A DNA stretch of 64,000 nucleotides from Amycolatopsis viridis (GCF_011758765.1 NZ_JAANOU010000001.1:1054001-1118000); one strand, 5' to 3'. Numbered from the stretch's first letter, positions 27,071-36,066 are shown. A program made the numbers and translations. The notes: generated from the sequence alone by a model not told the origin.

Positions 27071-28015
27071 ATGACATCCACTCCGGTCATGGAACCACCC
27101 CAGACCAAAGGCCCGAAGCCGGTCATCGCCGGCCAGCGGGGCGCCGGTGTGCAGTTCTCGGTCTATCTCGGCGTGATCCTCCCGCTGGCCGCGCTCATCG
27201 CTGCCGTGCCGTTCGCCTGGGGGTGGGGCCTGAGCTGGGTGGACGTCGGGTTGTTCGTCGCCTTCTACGCCATCAGCGGCCTCGGGATCACGGTTTCGTA
27301 CCACCGCTACTTCACGCACGGCTCGTTCAAGGCGAAGCCGTGGCTGCGGGTCCTGCTGGCCATCGCCGGCAGCTTCGCCGTGCAGGGGCCGGTGATCACC
27401 TGGGTCGCCGACCACCGCCGGCACCACGCCTTCTCCGACCGCGACGGCGACCCGCACTCGCCGTGGGCGTTCGGCACCTCGCCGCTGGCCATCGCCAAGG
27501 GCTTCTGGCACGCGCACATGGGCTGGCTGTTCGAGCGGGACACGAGCAACGCCGAGCGCTTCGCCCCGGACCTGCTCAAGGACCCGGCCATCAAGAAGGT
27601 CGACGAGCTGTTCTGGCTGTGGACCCTGCTCACGCTGACCCTGCCCGCCCTGCTCGGCGGCCTGATCACCTGGTCGTTCTGGGGCGCGGTCACCGCGTTC
27701 TTCTGGGCCGGCCTGGTCCGGGTGTGCGTGTTGCACCACGTCACGTGGTCGGTCAACTCGGTGTGCCACATGATCGGTGAGCGCCCGTTCGCGGCGCGGG
27801 ACAAGTCGGCCAACTTCTGGCCGCTGGCGATCCTGTCCTTCGGCGAGTCCTGGCACAACCTGCACCACGCCGACCCGACCTCGGCGCGGCACGGCGTCAA
27901 GCGCGGCCAGATCGATATCTCGGCCCGCGTGATCTGGGTGTTCGAGAAGCTCGGGTGGGTGCACAACGTGCGCTGGCCCACCCCGCAGCGCCTCGAGCGG
28001 CTGGCGAACGAGTAG
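27071..28015 (+). CDS. acyl-CoA desaturase (membrane fatty-acid desaturase)
   Basis: About 314 residues. The three histidine boxes of the di-iron desaturases are present: HRYFTH, HRRHHAFSD and HNLHHADPT. Four hydrophobic segments place it in the membrane. It introduces a double bond into long acyl chains with electrons from an oxidoreductase partner, none of which is adjacent. The start is uncertain: ATG 27071 is preferred, while GTG 27062 and TTG 27065 are in frame after AGGAAG. An operator dyad lies 50-70 bp upstream. Confidence 0.92.
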   Translation: MTSTPVMEPPQTKGPKPVIAGQRGAGVQFSVYLGVILPLAALIAAVPFAWGWGLSWVDVGLFVAFYAISGLGITVSYHRYFTHGSFKAKPWLRVLLAIAGSFAVQGPVITWVADHRRHHAFSDRDGDPHSPWAFGTSPLAIAKGFWHAHMGWLFERDTSNAERFAPDLLKDPAIKKVDELFWLWTLLTLTLPALLGGLITWSFWGAVTAFFWAGLVRVCVLHHVTWSVNSVCHMIGERPFAARDKSANFWPLAILSFGESWHNLHHADPTSARHGVKRGQIDISARVIWVFEKLGWVHNVRWPTPQRLERLANE

Positions 28016-28040
28016 GGGCCTGCCCCTCGCCCACCACCAC

Positions 28041-28067
28041 CCGCAACGGAAACGCATCGCGTTGCGG
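28041..28067. promoter_or_regulatory. dyad at the tetR promoter
   Basis: CCGCAACG and CGTTGCGG are perfect 8-bp arms 11 bases apart, overlapping the position expected for the -35 region. TACTCT at 28069-28074 is a plausible -10 element and lies only 6 bases before the GTG, which suggests a leaderless, autoregulated mRNA. Confidence 0.5.
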
Positions 28068-28080
28068 CTACTCTCGATGG

Positions 28081-28746
28081 GTGGCGGGACGACGTCGAGC
28101 AAAACGTGAGGTCATCGGGGTGCGCCCGACGGGTTCGGTCCCGCGGGTCCGGATGACCGGCGCGGAACGGCGCCAGCAGTTGCTCGACGTCGCCCGCAAG
28201 CTCTTCGCGGAGAAGGGCTTCGACGGCACGTCGATCGAGGAGATCGCCCAGCGGGCGAACGTCTCCAAACCGGTCGTCTACGAGCACTTCGGCGGCAAGG
28301 AAGGCATCTACGCCGTCGTCGTCGACCGCGAGACCCAGTCCCTGCTCGACCGCATGGTGTCCACTTTGCACGGTGGGCACCCGCGGGCGATGCTCGAGCA
28401 GGCGGCCAGCGCGCTGCTGGCCTACGTCGAGGAGTCGCGCGACGGCTTCCGCATCCTGGTGCGGGACTCGCCGGTGGCCAGCGCATCCGGCACGTTCTCC
28501 ACCCTGCTCAACGACATCGCCATGCAGGTCGAGCACATCCTGGCGCGGCAGTTCGACGCCCGCGGCTACGACGACAAGCTGGCCCCGCTGTACGCGCAGG
28601 CGCTCGTCGGCATGGTCGCGCTGTCCGGTCAGTGGTGGCTCGACGCGCGCCGCCCCAAGCGTGACGAGGTGGCCGCCCACCTCGTCAACCTGGCCTGGAA
28701 CGGTCTGTCGCACCTGGAGCACAAGCCCAAGCTGTGGCTGAACTGA
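28081..28746 (+). CDS. TetR-family regulator, probably Rv1019-like
   Basis: 221 residues from GTG 28081. The long N-terminal arm (RPTGSVPRVRMTGAERR) precedes an HTH reading LFAEKGFDGTSIEEIAQRANVSKPVVYEHFGGKE. It lies between glmU and mfd, the place of Rv1019 in M. tuberculosis, and directly follows the desaturase gene, so control of fatty-acid desaturation or of itself are both possible. There is no ribosome-binding site but a well-placed -10 element, so the transcript may be leaderless. Confidence 0.88.
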   Translation: MAGRRRAKREVIGVRPTGSVPRVRMTGAERRQQLLDVARKLFAEKGFDGTSIEEIAQRANVSKPVVYEHFGGKEGIYAVVVDRETQSLLDRMVSTLHGGHPRAMLEQAASALLAYVEESRDGFRILVRDSPVASASGTFSTLLNDIAMQVEHILARQFDARGYDDKLAPLYAQALVGMVALSGQWWLDARRPKRDEVAAHLVNLAWNGLSHLEHKPKLWLN

Positions 28747-28768
28747 CCGAGCCGCCGCAGGCCGCGGG

Positions 28769-29128
28769 TCAGCCGACCCGGCTGGGCAGGGCCGTTTCGT
28801 TGCGGAGCGCCCGCAGGATGTCGAGCTCGCGGTCGAGGTCGCGCCGCTTGGCTTCCAGACGCTCGACCTGCTCGGCGAGCAGCTGCTCCAGCACGCCGGT
28901 CCGCTCCTCCGGTGGCGCTTCGAGGCAGGGGAGCAGCTCGTAGATCGTCGCGCTGCACACGCCGGCGGCGAACAGGTGCTGGATCATGACGACCCGCTCG
29001 ACCATGCTGCTTTCGAAGTCGCGCCACCCGCCCGGCGTGCGGGCGGAGCGGATGAGCCCCTGCTCCTCGTAGTACCGCAGGGACCGGGTGCTGACCCCGG
29101 TGGCGTCAGCCAGTTCACCGATGCGCAT
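28769..29128 (-). CDS. MerR-family regulator
   Basis: 119 residues from ATG 29128 with GGAGGT four bases upstream. The HTH reads MRIGELADATGVSTRSLRYYEEQGLI, followed by the dimerisation coiled coil LLAEQVERLEAKRRDLDRELDIL. No metal-binding Cys cluster at the end, so an organic ligand is more likely than a metal. It is divergent from two small multidrug pumps, its probable targets. Confidence 0.9.
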   Translation of the reverse strand: MRIGELADATGVSTRSLRYYEEQGLIRSARTPGGWRDFESSMVERVVMIQHLFAAGVCSATIYELLPCLEAPPEERTGVLEQLLAEQVERLEAKRRDLDRELDILRALRNETALPSRVG

Positions 29129-29175
29129 CTGACCTCCGGAGAACGTCCACGCTCCCATTCTTGCAGTTCTTGCAG

Positions 29176-29206
29176 TTGACACCGGTGTGAAGTTTCACGA
29201 TGTGGT
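29176..29206 (+). promoter_or_regulatory. MerR-type promoter for the SMR pair
   Basis: TTGACA at 29176-29181 is followed by a dyad GTGAA-GT-TTCAC at 29187-29198 inside the spacer, the position where MerR proteins bind and twist overlong promoters. The -10 box is not clear. Confidence 0.5.
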
Positions 29207-29244
29207 GGACAACGTTCCCCGAGTCCGCGAAAGGACATCCACCC

Positions 29245-29565
29245 ATGCACTGGCTCTACCTCGGCGTCGCGGTCGTCTTCGAGATCGCCGTCGCCGTCTC
29301 CGCGGGTAAGGCCCAAGGGTTCACCCGGCCCGGGTGGACCGCCGCCACGCTGGTCAGCGGTGCTGTCGGCACCTACCTCCTCAGCCTGGCGCTGCTGACC
29401 TTCGACGTCGGCGTCGGCTACGCGATCTGGACCTCCGTCGCCGGTGTCGGCATCGTCATCCTCGGTGCCCTCCTCTTCGGCCAGCGCCTCGACTGGCGCA
29501 AGGTCGTCGGGATCGGCGCCGTCATCGTCGGCGTCGTCGGCCTCCAGCTCAGCGGAGCGGCCTGA
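29245..29565 (+). CDS. SMR-family multidrug transporter subunit 1
   Basis: 106 residues, four membrane helices. Glu13 in VVFEIAVAVS is the essential proton/drug-binding residue of the SMR (EmrE/SugE) family. AAAGGA lies nine bases before the ATG. Its stop overlaps the ATG of the second SMR gene (TGATG), a sign of a two-component heterodimeric pump. Confidence 0.9.
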   Translation: MHWLYLGVAVVFEIAVAVSAGKAQGFTRPGWTAATLVSGAVGTYLLSLALLTFDVGVGYAIWTSVAGVGIVILGALLFGQRLDWRKVVGIGAVIVGVVGLQLSGAA

Positions 29566-29987
29566 TGTCGCGCACACCGGTCTCCCGCCCCGCTGCGTGG
29601 CTCGTACTCCTCCTCGCCGGCGTGTTCGAAGTGGGCTACGCCCTCTCCGTCGGAGGGAGCCACGGCTTCACCGTGCTCTCGTGGTCGCTCGTCGCCGTGG
29701 TCTTCTTCTTGCTGACGCTCTTCGCGCTCAGCGTCGCCCTGCGCACGATCGACGTCGGCATCGGCTACGCGGTCTGGGCCGGCATCGGCGCGGCCGGAGC
29801 CGCGCTGCTCGGCCCGGTCTTCTTCGACGAGACCCTCACCCCGGTCAAGGCGGTGTGGCTCGCGGTGATCATCGCCGGTGTCGTCTGGATCAAGCTCGCC
29901 GACCGGCCGCGTCCGGAGGCCGAGGTCCCGAGCGGGGACCGCGCCGCCGGTTCGCGCGACCCGCGGGGCCGGCCGGTCACGTCGTGA
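29565..29987 (+). CDS. SMR-family multidrug transporter subunit 2
   Basis: 140 residues, four helices, with the family Glu at position 22 (GVFEVGYALS) and an added hydrophilic tail of about 30 residues. Paired SMR genes usually encode obligate heterodimers with opposite membrane topology, or guanidinium exporters. The tail overlaps the convergent glycosidase gene by 11 bases, which explains the C-terminal extension. Confidence 0.88.
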   Translation: MSRTPVSRPAAWLVLLLAGVFEVGYALSVGGSHGFTVLSWSLVAVVFFLLTLFALSVALRTIDVGIGYAVWAGIGAAGAALLGPVFFDETLTPVKAVWLAVIIAGVVWIKLADRPRPEAEVPSGDRAAGSRDPRGRPVTS

Positions 29988-30921
29988 GTTCGGCGATCAG
30001 GTCGCGATACACGCCGAACGCCGGTTTCGGCGTGTAATCGTCGGTCATCAGCCCGAACCGGTGGAACAGGCCGGCCTGGGTGCTGTCCGCGTCGCGCAGG
30101 GCGAAGTGCGTGTAGCAGACGGCACCCGCGGCCACCACGGCCCGGACGACCGTGTCCACCACCTCGGCCTGCCGCGCGGGCGGCCGGTCCGGGCCGGTGG
30201 GCCAGCCGTGCTCGGTGATGTGCACCGGGATACCGGCTAGGCCCGCCGGCACCAGGACGTTCTCGCGGTGGTGGTGCAGCAGGCCCGCCACCGCCGCCCC
30301 CAGCTCGTCCGGTTCGACCGGCCGGAAGACGTCCGGGAAGAAGTCCAGGCCCACGTAGTCCAGGTCGCGCACGAACTCCGCGCCGCCTGCCGCCACCAGG
30401 TCCGCGATGAACGACGCGCCCGGACCGAACAGCGGCGTGGTGTTGAACCCGACGCGCAGGTGATCGTGTCCCAGTTCCCGGGCGCGTTCCTTGGCTGCCG
30501 CCACTCCCGCGATGATCGCCTCGATCACCTTCGGGTAGTAGCCGTCCAGCGTGGGATTGCCCGGTACGTTCGGCTCTTCGGTGATCTGCAGCGTGCTGGT
30601 GATCGCGCCGTACTGCTCTACCAGCCGCCGCACGAACGCGCAGTACCCGGAGACGTCGCCGCTCGGCGACTGGTACTGCGCCACCAGGTCCAGTGAGCGG
30701 CCGTCACCGGCGTACCGGGACGCGCCGGCGGGTGTGGCCGTCTCGTGTGGACCGTCCGATGTGGAGTCGTCGAACCCGAGGTAGGCCCGGACGAGGAACG
30801 GGCGAGCCCCGTGCAGTTCGGTGAGCGCGCCGAGGATCCGCGCCGGGTCGTCGGGTGGGCCGGCGGTGAGGTCGCCGGAGTCCGTGCCGGTGACACCACC
30901 GGGGTAGATGCCGAAGAGCAT
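29977..30921 (-). CDS. TIM-barrel glycosidase-like protein
   Basis: 314 residues, no signal peptide. Two glutamates sit where clan GH-A retaining glycosidases place theirs: LQITEEPNVPG (acid/base, strand 4) and VHITEHGWPTG (nucleophile, strand 7). The family within the clan is not clear; the second motif recalls GH17/GH39/GH53-type enzymes. It is encoded nine bases after padR on the same strand, so it is probably induced with it. Cytoplasmic location suggests action on an imported glycoside or a self-made one. Confidence 0.65.
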   Translation of the reverse strand: MLFGIYPGGVTGTDSGDLTAGPPDDPARILGALTELHGARPFLVRAYLGFDDSTSDGPHETATPAGASRYAGDGRSLDLVAQYQSPSGDVSGYCAFVRRLVEQYGAITSTLQITEEPNVPGNPTLDGYYPKVIEAIIAGVAAAKERARELGHDHLRVGFNTTPLFGPGASFIADLVAAGGAEFVRDLDYVGLDFFPDVFRPVEPDELGAAVAGLLHHHRENVLVPAGLAGIPVHITEHGWPTGPDRPPARQAEVVDTVVRAVVAAGAVCYTHFALRDADSTQAGLFHRFGLMTDDYTPKPAFGVYRDLIAELTT

Positions 30922-30930
30922 GTCGTCCTC

Positions 30931-31488
30931 TCAGGGCCAGGGCAGGGAGCCGTCGCGGATTTCGGTGATCAGGTCCTCGACCCACGTGATCTCGGCGCGG
31001 GTCTGGTGGAGCGCGTACTCCGCCTCGATGACGTGCAGCCGCGGCACGCCGTCGCGCAGCACCGCGCTCAGCCGCTCCTGGTCGGCGTCAGCGCGTTCGC
31101 GCAGCCGCCGGGCGCGTTCGGTCAGCGCGGCGATCGCACCGCCGGGGCCGAGTGCGCCCAGGTACGCGATCGCGCCCAGGAACTCGGGGTACTCCCGCCT
31201 CGGCTCCCGGATGCGGCTGTCCAGCCGGCGCACCAGCTCGTCCCGGCCGGACCCGGTGAGCGCGTACACGGTGCGTTCCGGCCGGTTGCCGCTGCGCTCG
31301 GTGCCCTGCGGAGCGACCCATCGCGCCGCGACGAGGGCCTCCACGACGTCGTAGAGCGTGCCCCGGTTGATCGCGCTCGCGCTACGGGCACGCAGTTCGG
31401 TGAACACCTGGTACGGGTGCATCGGCGATTCGAGCAACAAGCCCAGGATCCCGAGGACCAGGGGGTTGTCCAGCGCGCGTCGTGGCAT
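30931..31488 (-). CDS. PadR-family regulator
   Basis: 185 residues. GLLLESPMHPYQVFTELRAR and INRGTLYDVVEALVAARWV are the PadR winged-helix motifs; the C-terminal half contains the helical dimerisation part (ALTERARRLRERAD). A perfect operator abuts its start codon, so autoregulation is likely, and the glycosidase gene follows in the same operon. Confidence 0.9.
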   Translation of the reverse strand: MPRRALDNPLVLGILGLLLESPMHPYQVFTELRARSASAINRGTLYDVVEALVAARWVAPQGTERSGNRPERTVYALTGSGRDELVRRLDSRIREPRREYPEFLGAIAYLGALGPGGAIAALTERARRLRERADADQERLSAVLRDGVPRLHVIEAEYALHQTRAEITWVEDLITEIRDGSLPWP

Positions 31489-31516
31489 GGTCGAAATCTA
31501 CCATCAGATTTCGACC
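31489..31516 (-). promoter_or_regulatory. perfect PadR operator over a leaderless promoter
   Basis: GGTCGAAATCT and AGATTTCGACC are identical 11-bp inverted arms with a 6-bp spacer, directly touching the padR ATG. On the minus strand TAGATT lies six bases before the ATG and serves as a -10 box, so the mRNA is probably leaderless and the repressor sits on the start site. Confidence 0.75.
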
Positions 31517-31583
31517 AGATGCCACCCTAGGCTCCGCCGGAAAGCCACGTTAAGGTCTGGACCGGCCGGAGGAGGAGAGAGTC

Positions 31584-32963
31584 ATGAGCAACGAGGCAAC
31601 TGACGAGGGCTACGCCCGGGGCCTGAAGAACCGCCAGATCAGCATGATGGCGATCGGCGGCGCGATCGGCACCGGACTGTTCCTGGGCGCCGGCGCCGCG
31701 ATCGAGACGTCCGGGCCGGCCCTGATCGTCTCCTACGCCGTCGCGGGCGCCGTCATCTTCCTGATCATGCGCGCGCTCGGCGAGCTGCTGATGTACCGGC
31801 CGGTGTCGCGCAGCTTCGTGGACTACGCCGAGGAGTTCGTCGGCCGCTTCGCCGGGTTCGCCACCGGCTGGGTGTACTGGCTGATGTGGGTGGTCACCGC
31901 GATGGCCGAGATCACCGCGGCCGGCATCTACGTGCAGTACTGGTTCCCGGCGATCCCGCAGTGGGTGACCGCCGCGGTCGTGCTGGGGGTGCTGTTCCTG
32001 GCCAACCTGATCTCGGTGAAGGTGTTCGGCGAGTTCGAGTTCTGGTTCTCGATGATCAAGGTCGTGACGATCGTCGGCGCGATCGTGCTCGGCCTCGCGG
32101 TCATCGTGTTCGGCATCGGGCCTGCCGGCGAGCACGCCACGTTCGCGCACCTGGTCAGCGACGGCGGCTTCCTCCCGCACGGCGCGGGCAGCGCGCTGCT
32201 GGCGCTGCAGAGCGTCATGTTCGCCTACCTCGGCGTCGAGCTGATCGGCCTCACCGCGGGCGAGGCGGAGAACCCGCGGGTCGTGCTGCCGAAGGCGATC
32301 AACAGCGTCATGATCCGGATCGGCGTGTTCTACGTCGGCGCGCTGGTGGTGCTGCTGTCGCTGGTCCCGTGGACCGAGTTCCACGCCGGCAAGAGCCCGT
32401 TCGTGCGCGCCTTCGACGCGGTCGGCATCCACGGTGCCGCCGGGATCATCCAGTTCGTCGTGCTGACCGCGGCACTGTCCTCGTGCAACTCGGGCATCTA
32501 CTCGACCGGCCGGATGCTGCGCACCCTCGCGATCCACCGCGCCGCGCCCGCCAAGTTCACCCGCCTGTCGAAGCGGCAGGTGCCGGCGGCGAGCATCACC
32601 GTGTCGGCGATCGTCATGGCGCTCGGCATCCTGATCAACGCCGTGGTGCCGGAGAAGGCGTTCGCCTACATCACCAGCGTCGCGACCGTCGGGGTGCTGT
32701 GGACGTGGGGGATCGTCGTGGTCTGCCAGATGCGGTACCGCCGCCGCAGCGACCGCGGCGAGCTGCCGGTGTCGCAGTTCCGGATGCCCGGCGCACCGTG
32801 GACCGGTTACCTCGCGCTGGCCTTCCTCGCTCTGGTGGTGGTGCTGCTCGGATTCGGCGAGGACACCCGGGTGGCCCTGTACGTCACGCCGGTCGTGGCG
32901 GTGGTGATCGGGGCGGGCTACCTGCTCAGCCGCCGGTCGCCGGAGGTCAAGGAGCCGGTGTGA
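31584..32963 (+). CDS. amino-acid permease, AAT (APC) family
   Basis: 459 residues, about 12 helices. GLKNRQISMMAIGGAIGTGLFLGAG is the N-terminal motif of the AAT family (AroP, CycA, AnsP, GabP). The loop VELIGLTAGEAENPRVVLPKAIN is likewise conserved. It imports an amino acid with protons across the cytoplasmic membrane; which one cannot be told. GGAGGAG lies seven bases before the ATG. The end overlaps the convergent lipoprotein gene by 17 bases. Confidence 0.92.
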   Translation: MSNEATDEGYARGLKNRQISMMAIGGAIGTGLFLGAGAAIETSGPALIVSYAVAGAVIFLIMRALGELLMYRPVSRSFVDYAEEFVGRFAGFATGWVYWLMWVVTAMAEITAAGIYVQYWFPAIPQWVTAAVVLGVLFLANLISVKVFGEFEFWFSMIKVVTIVGAIVLGLAVIVFGIGPAGEHATFAHLVSDGGFLPHGAGSALLALQSVMFAYLGVELIGLTAGEAENPRVVLPKAINSVMIRIGVFYVGALVVLLSLVPWTEFHAGKSPFVRAFDAVGIHGAAGIIQFVVLTAALSSCNSGIYSTGRMLRTLAIHRAAPAKFTRLSKRQVPAASITVSAIVMALGILINAVVPEKAFAYITSVATVGVLWTWGIVVVCQMRYRRRSDRGELPVSQFRMPGAPWTGYLALAFLALVVVLLGFGEDTRVALYVTPVVAVVIGAGYLLSRRSPEVKEPV

Positions 32964-34134
32964 CCCGCAGGACCTTGTCGTCGGTGCCGTCGGACGTCGT
33001 CACGTACAGGGCGCCGTCCGGCCCGCTGCGCACCGCCCGCAGCCTGCCGTAGGTGGCGTCGAACTCCGCGGGCAGGTACACCTCGGTGACCGCGCCCGCG
33101 GGGTTCAGCGTGAACATCAGCATCTTCTGGCCCTTGAGCGCGACGACGGCGAGCCGGCCGTCCAGCGGGCCCCACTGCGGCCCGGAAACGAACGCGGCAC
33201 CGCAGATCGCCTCGGTGATCGTCCCGGACGTCCACACCGCCTGGACGGCGTCCGGGAACCGCTGCAGGTCGGTCATCGGCACGCTCTCGTCGTAGGTGCC
33301 GGACGTGCCGCCGCGGGACGGGTCCCAGCCGTAGTTGCCGCCCGGCCGGATCAGGTTGATCTCGTCGTCGAACGCCGGGCCGTGCTCGGCGGTGAAGACC
33401 TGCCCGGTCCCCGGCCGCACGGCCACGCCCTGGATGTTGCGGTGGCCGTAGGTGTAGATCCGTTGCTCGTTCGGGTCCGGCGAGGACAGGAACGGGTTCC
33501 CGGGCAGCGGCCCGCCGGTGTTCAGGTCGATGCGCAGCACCTTGCCGCCGAGGCTGTGCCGGTCCTGCGACACGTCCGGCTGTGCGGTGTCGCCGGTCCC
33601 CACGAGCAGCGCGCCGTCCGCGGCGATCTGCGGGCGGCAGCCGGAGTGCCGGCCGCTGTCGTTCACCGGCAGGCCGGTCAGCAGGTCACGGACCTTCGTC
33701 GCGGCGCGCTCGTCCGGCGACAGCGACCAGGTGACCAGCCGGATGTCCACCGCACGTCCGTTCTCCTGGTGCGTCTGACAGGTGGTGAACCGGCGGCTGG
33801 TGGCGAAGTCCGGGTGCACCACCAAGCCCATCAAGCCGCCCTCGCCGCGCGCCCACACGTCGGAGAAGTCGGCGGCCACCTGGCTGACCGTGCCGTGGTC
33901 GACGAGCGTGAGCCGTCCGGGCCGCTGGGTGACCAGCATCGAGCCGTCGGGCAGGAAGCCGACGTCCCACCCGTGCTGCAGTCCGCTCGCCACCACGTCC
34001 ACCTTCAGCGCCGGACCACGCCCGGCGACGGTGACGGGTGCGGTGGGCGGGGTGGACGGCCGTGGCTGGGCGGGTGAGGGCGTGCAGGCCGCGAAGGCCA
34101 GGACGGCGAGCACAACGGCCCCGATGCGGCGCAT
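32947..34134 (-). CDS. PQQ-dependent sugar (glucose/sorbosone) dehydrogenase-like lipoprotein
   Basis: 395 residues. The signal peptide has a lipobox (AVLAFAACTPS), followed by a Pro-rich linker. The six-bladed beta-propeller of the soluble glucose/sorbosone dehydrogenase family follows: GLQHGWDVGFLPDGSMLVTQRPGRL, GLMGLVVHPDF, HSGCRPQIAADGALLVGTGD, GHRNIQGVAVRPGTGQVFTAEHGP, NYGW. These include the strands that bind PQQ and calcium in the soluble glucose dehydrogenase. Substrate is unknown. It is anchored to the outer face of the membrane. Confidence 0.88.
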   Translation of the reverse strand: MRRIGAVVLAVLAFAACTPSPAQPRPSTPPTAPVTVAGRGPALKVDVVASGLQHGWDVGFLPDGSMLVTQRPGRLTLVDHGTVSQVAADFSDVWARGEGGLMGLVVHPDFATSRRFTTCQTHQENGRAVDIRLVTWSLSPDERAATKVRDLLTGLPVNDSGRHSGCRPQIAADGALLVGTGDTAQPDVSQDRHSLGGKVLRIDLNTGGPLPGNPFLSSPDPNEQRIYTYGHRNIQGVAVRPGTGQVFTAEHGPAFDDEINLIRPGGNYGWDPSRGGTSGTYDESVPMTDLQRFPDAVQAVWTSGTITEAICGAAFVSGPQWGPLDGRLAVVALKGQKMLMFTLNPAGAVTEVYLPAEFDATYGRLRAVRSGPDGALYVTTSDGTDDKVLRVTPAP

Positions 34135-34190
34135 GCGGTCATTGTGCCCCTGCCGCCGCGCGATCCGGGTCTGTTCGTTCCCGATCGGGT

Positions 34191-34838
34191 TCAGCCGCCC
34201 GGGCGCACCAGCCCCGTCTCGTAGGCGGTCACCACCGCGTGCACCCGGTCGCGCAGGCCCAGCTTGCGCAGGACGTGCCCGACGTGCGTCTTCACCGTCG
34301 TCTCGCCGATGTAGAGCCGGCCCGCGATCTCGCGGTTGGTCAGGCCCCGCCCGATCAGCGCCAGCACGTCCCGCTCCCGGTCGGTGAGCACGTCCAGCGG
34401 TCGCGCGTCCACCGGGCCGTCCAGGAACCGGTCCAGCAGCCGCCGGGTGACCGACGGGGACACCATCGCGTCGCCGCGCAGCACGCCGCGGATCGCGACC
34501 AGGAGCTCGTCCGCCGGGGCGTCCTTGACCACGAACCCGCTGGCCCCGGCGCGCAGACCGGCGTAGGCGTACTCGTCCAGGTCGAACGTCGTGATGATCA
34601 GGACACGTGTCCCGGGCAGCCGGGCGCAGATCCGCCCGGTGGCCGCGACACCGTCCAGCACCGGCATCCGCACGTCCATCAGCACCAGGTCCGGCCGCAG
34701 CGCCACGGCCTGTTCCACCGCGGCCGCGCCGTCGCCCGCCTCCCCGGCCACCGCCAGGTCCGCCTGGCTGTCCACGATCATCCGCAGCCCGGTGCGCGCC
34801 AGCTCCTGGTCGTCGCAGATCAGCACCCGCGCCGTCAC
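34191..34838 (-). CDS. LuxR/NarL-type response regulator
   Basis: 215 residues. Receiver domain with phospho-acceptor Asp in VLMDVRMPVLDG (about D55), then the LuxR HTH: LTDRERDVLALIGRGLTNREIAGRLYIGETTVKTHVGHVLRKLG. The start ATG overlaps the end of the histidine-kinase gene by 4 bases, so kinase and regulator are co-translated. Target genes are not evident nearby. Confidence 0.94.
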   Translation of the reverse strand: MTARVLICDDQELARTGLRMIVDSQADLAVAGEAGDGAAAVEQAVALRPDLVLMDVRMPVLDGVAATGRICARLPGTRVLIITTFDLDEYAYAGLRAGASGFVVKDAPADELLVAIRGVLRGDAMVSPSVTRRLLDRFLDGPVDARPLDVLTDRERDVLALIGRGLTNREIAGRLYIGETTVKTHVGHVLRKLGLRDRVHAVVTAYETGLVRPGG

Positions 34839-35989
34839 GACGCCGCCCGCAGGGTCGCGGCCAGGCGGTAGCCGCCGTCCGGTGTCGGTCCGGTGTGGAG
34901 GGTGCCGCCGAACATCTCGACCCGCTGCGCGACGCCGGCCAGCCCCCGCCCGGAGGAGGGGAGCGCCGGTGGCTTCCCGGTGCCACCGCTGTTGACGACC
35001 TCGATGCGCACCTGGTCGCCGAACTCCACCAGCACGAACGTCTCGGCATCGGGCGGCGCGTGTTTCAGCACGTTCGTGAGGCCCTCCTGCACGATGCGAT
35101 AGGCCTGCAGCGCCGCGCTCGCCGGCAGCGCACCGCCGTCGCCGCGGACCTCCAGCCGCACCGGCCGCCGTCCCACGCTCGACCGCGCGGCCAGGTCGCG
35201 CAGGTCACCGATCCCGGGGTGTGGCTCGGTGCCGTGCAGCACCCCGAGCAGCCGCCGCAGCTCACCGAGCGCACCGCGCCCGGTGCCGCCGATGGTCTCC
35301 AGCGCCTGCGCCGCGCGGTCGGGGTCCCGGTGCGCCAGCAGTTTCGCGCCCTCGGCCTGCAACACCATCACGCTCACGCTGTGCGCCACGACGTCGTGCA
35401 GCTCGCGGGCGATCCGCGACCGTTCCTCGGCCAGCACGCGCCGCTGCGACTCCGCGGCGACCGCGCGCCGGGCGCGCACGAACTCGCCCAGCGCCCACGC
35501 GGTGATGTGCAGCGGCAAGGTCCCCAGGATCGCGGTCCACGGGCTGATCGCGGTGCCCGCCGACCAGGTGCACGCCCACCACACGTCGAGGACGACCACC
35601 CCGGCCGCGGTGACCGCCGCCGCCCGCCGCCTGCCCAGCACCACCAGCGTGTAGAGCACGACGGCCATCGCGATCTCGCTGCGGCCCCGGTCGTAGGTCT
35701 GCACCTCGGCCGCGTAGTGCACCGCGACCGCGGCCAGCACCACCGCCGCGACCAGCCCCGGGGCGCGGCGCCGCCACAGCAGCGGCAGCACCATCCCGGC
35801 GAGCACCAGCGCCTGCACCCACACCGGCCGCCAGTCCGGCCGGTCCTGCACCAGGGGCGGGAACAGAAAATAGGCGTAGAGCGGGAGGTCGGCCAGCCAC
35901 GGGTGGCCGCGCAACCACTGGAGCAGCCGGTGCACCCACCCGACGGTAGCGACCGGGTGCCCGCGCGCGCGTCCTCCCGAGGTATGCAC
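34835..35989 (-). CDS. NarL-type sensor histidine kinase (HisKA_3)
   Basis: 384 residues. Several hydrophobic helices (about residues 35-170) form a membrane sensor. The dimerisation/phosphoacceptor box is RIARELHDVVAHSVSVMVLQAEG and the ATPase ends with GRGLAGVAQRVEMFGGTL. The GTG start has GGAGG six bases upstream. Partner regulator follows directly. The sensor has no extracellular domain of size, so the signal is probably in the membrane. Confidence 0.93.
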   Translation of the reverse strand: MHTSGGRARGHPVATVGWVHRLLQWLRGHPWLADLPLYAYFLFPPLVQDRPDWRPVWVQALVLAGMVLPLLWRRRAPGLVAAVVLAAVAVHYAAEVQTYDRGRSEIAMAVVLYTLVVLGRRRAAAVTAAGVVVLDVWWACTWSAGTAISPWTAILGTLPLHITAWALGEFVRARRAVAAESQRRVLAEERSRIARELHDVVAHSVSVMVLQAEGAKLLAHRDPDRAAQALETIGGTGRGALGELRRLLGVLHGTEPHPGIGDLRDLAARSSVGRRPVRLEVRGDGGALPASAALQAYRIVQEGLTNVLKHAPPDAETFVLVEFGDQVRIEVVNSGGTGKPPALPSSGRGLAGVAQRVEMFGGTLHTGPTPDGGYRLAATLRAAS

Positions 35990-36066
35990 TGTGTCCTCCC
36001 GGCGGAGGAGATGGTGCGGCCACGAGACGGACGCGTGACGAGATCGGCGTTCCTAGCGTCGGGATC

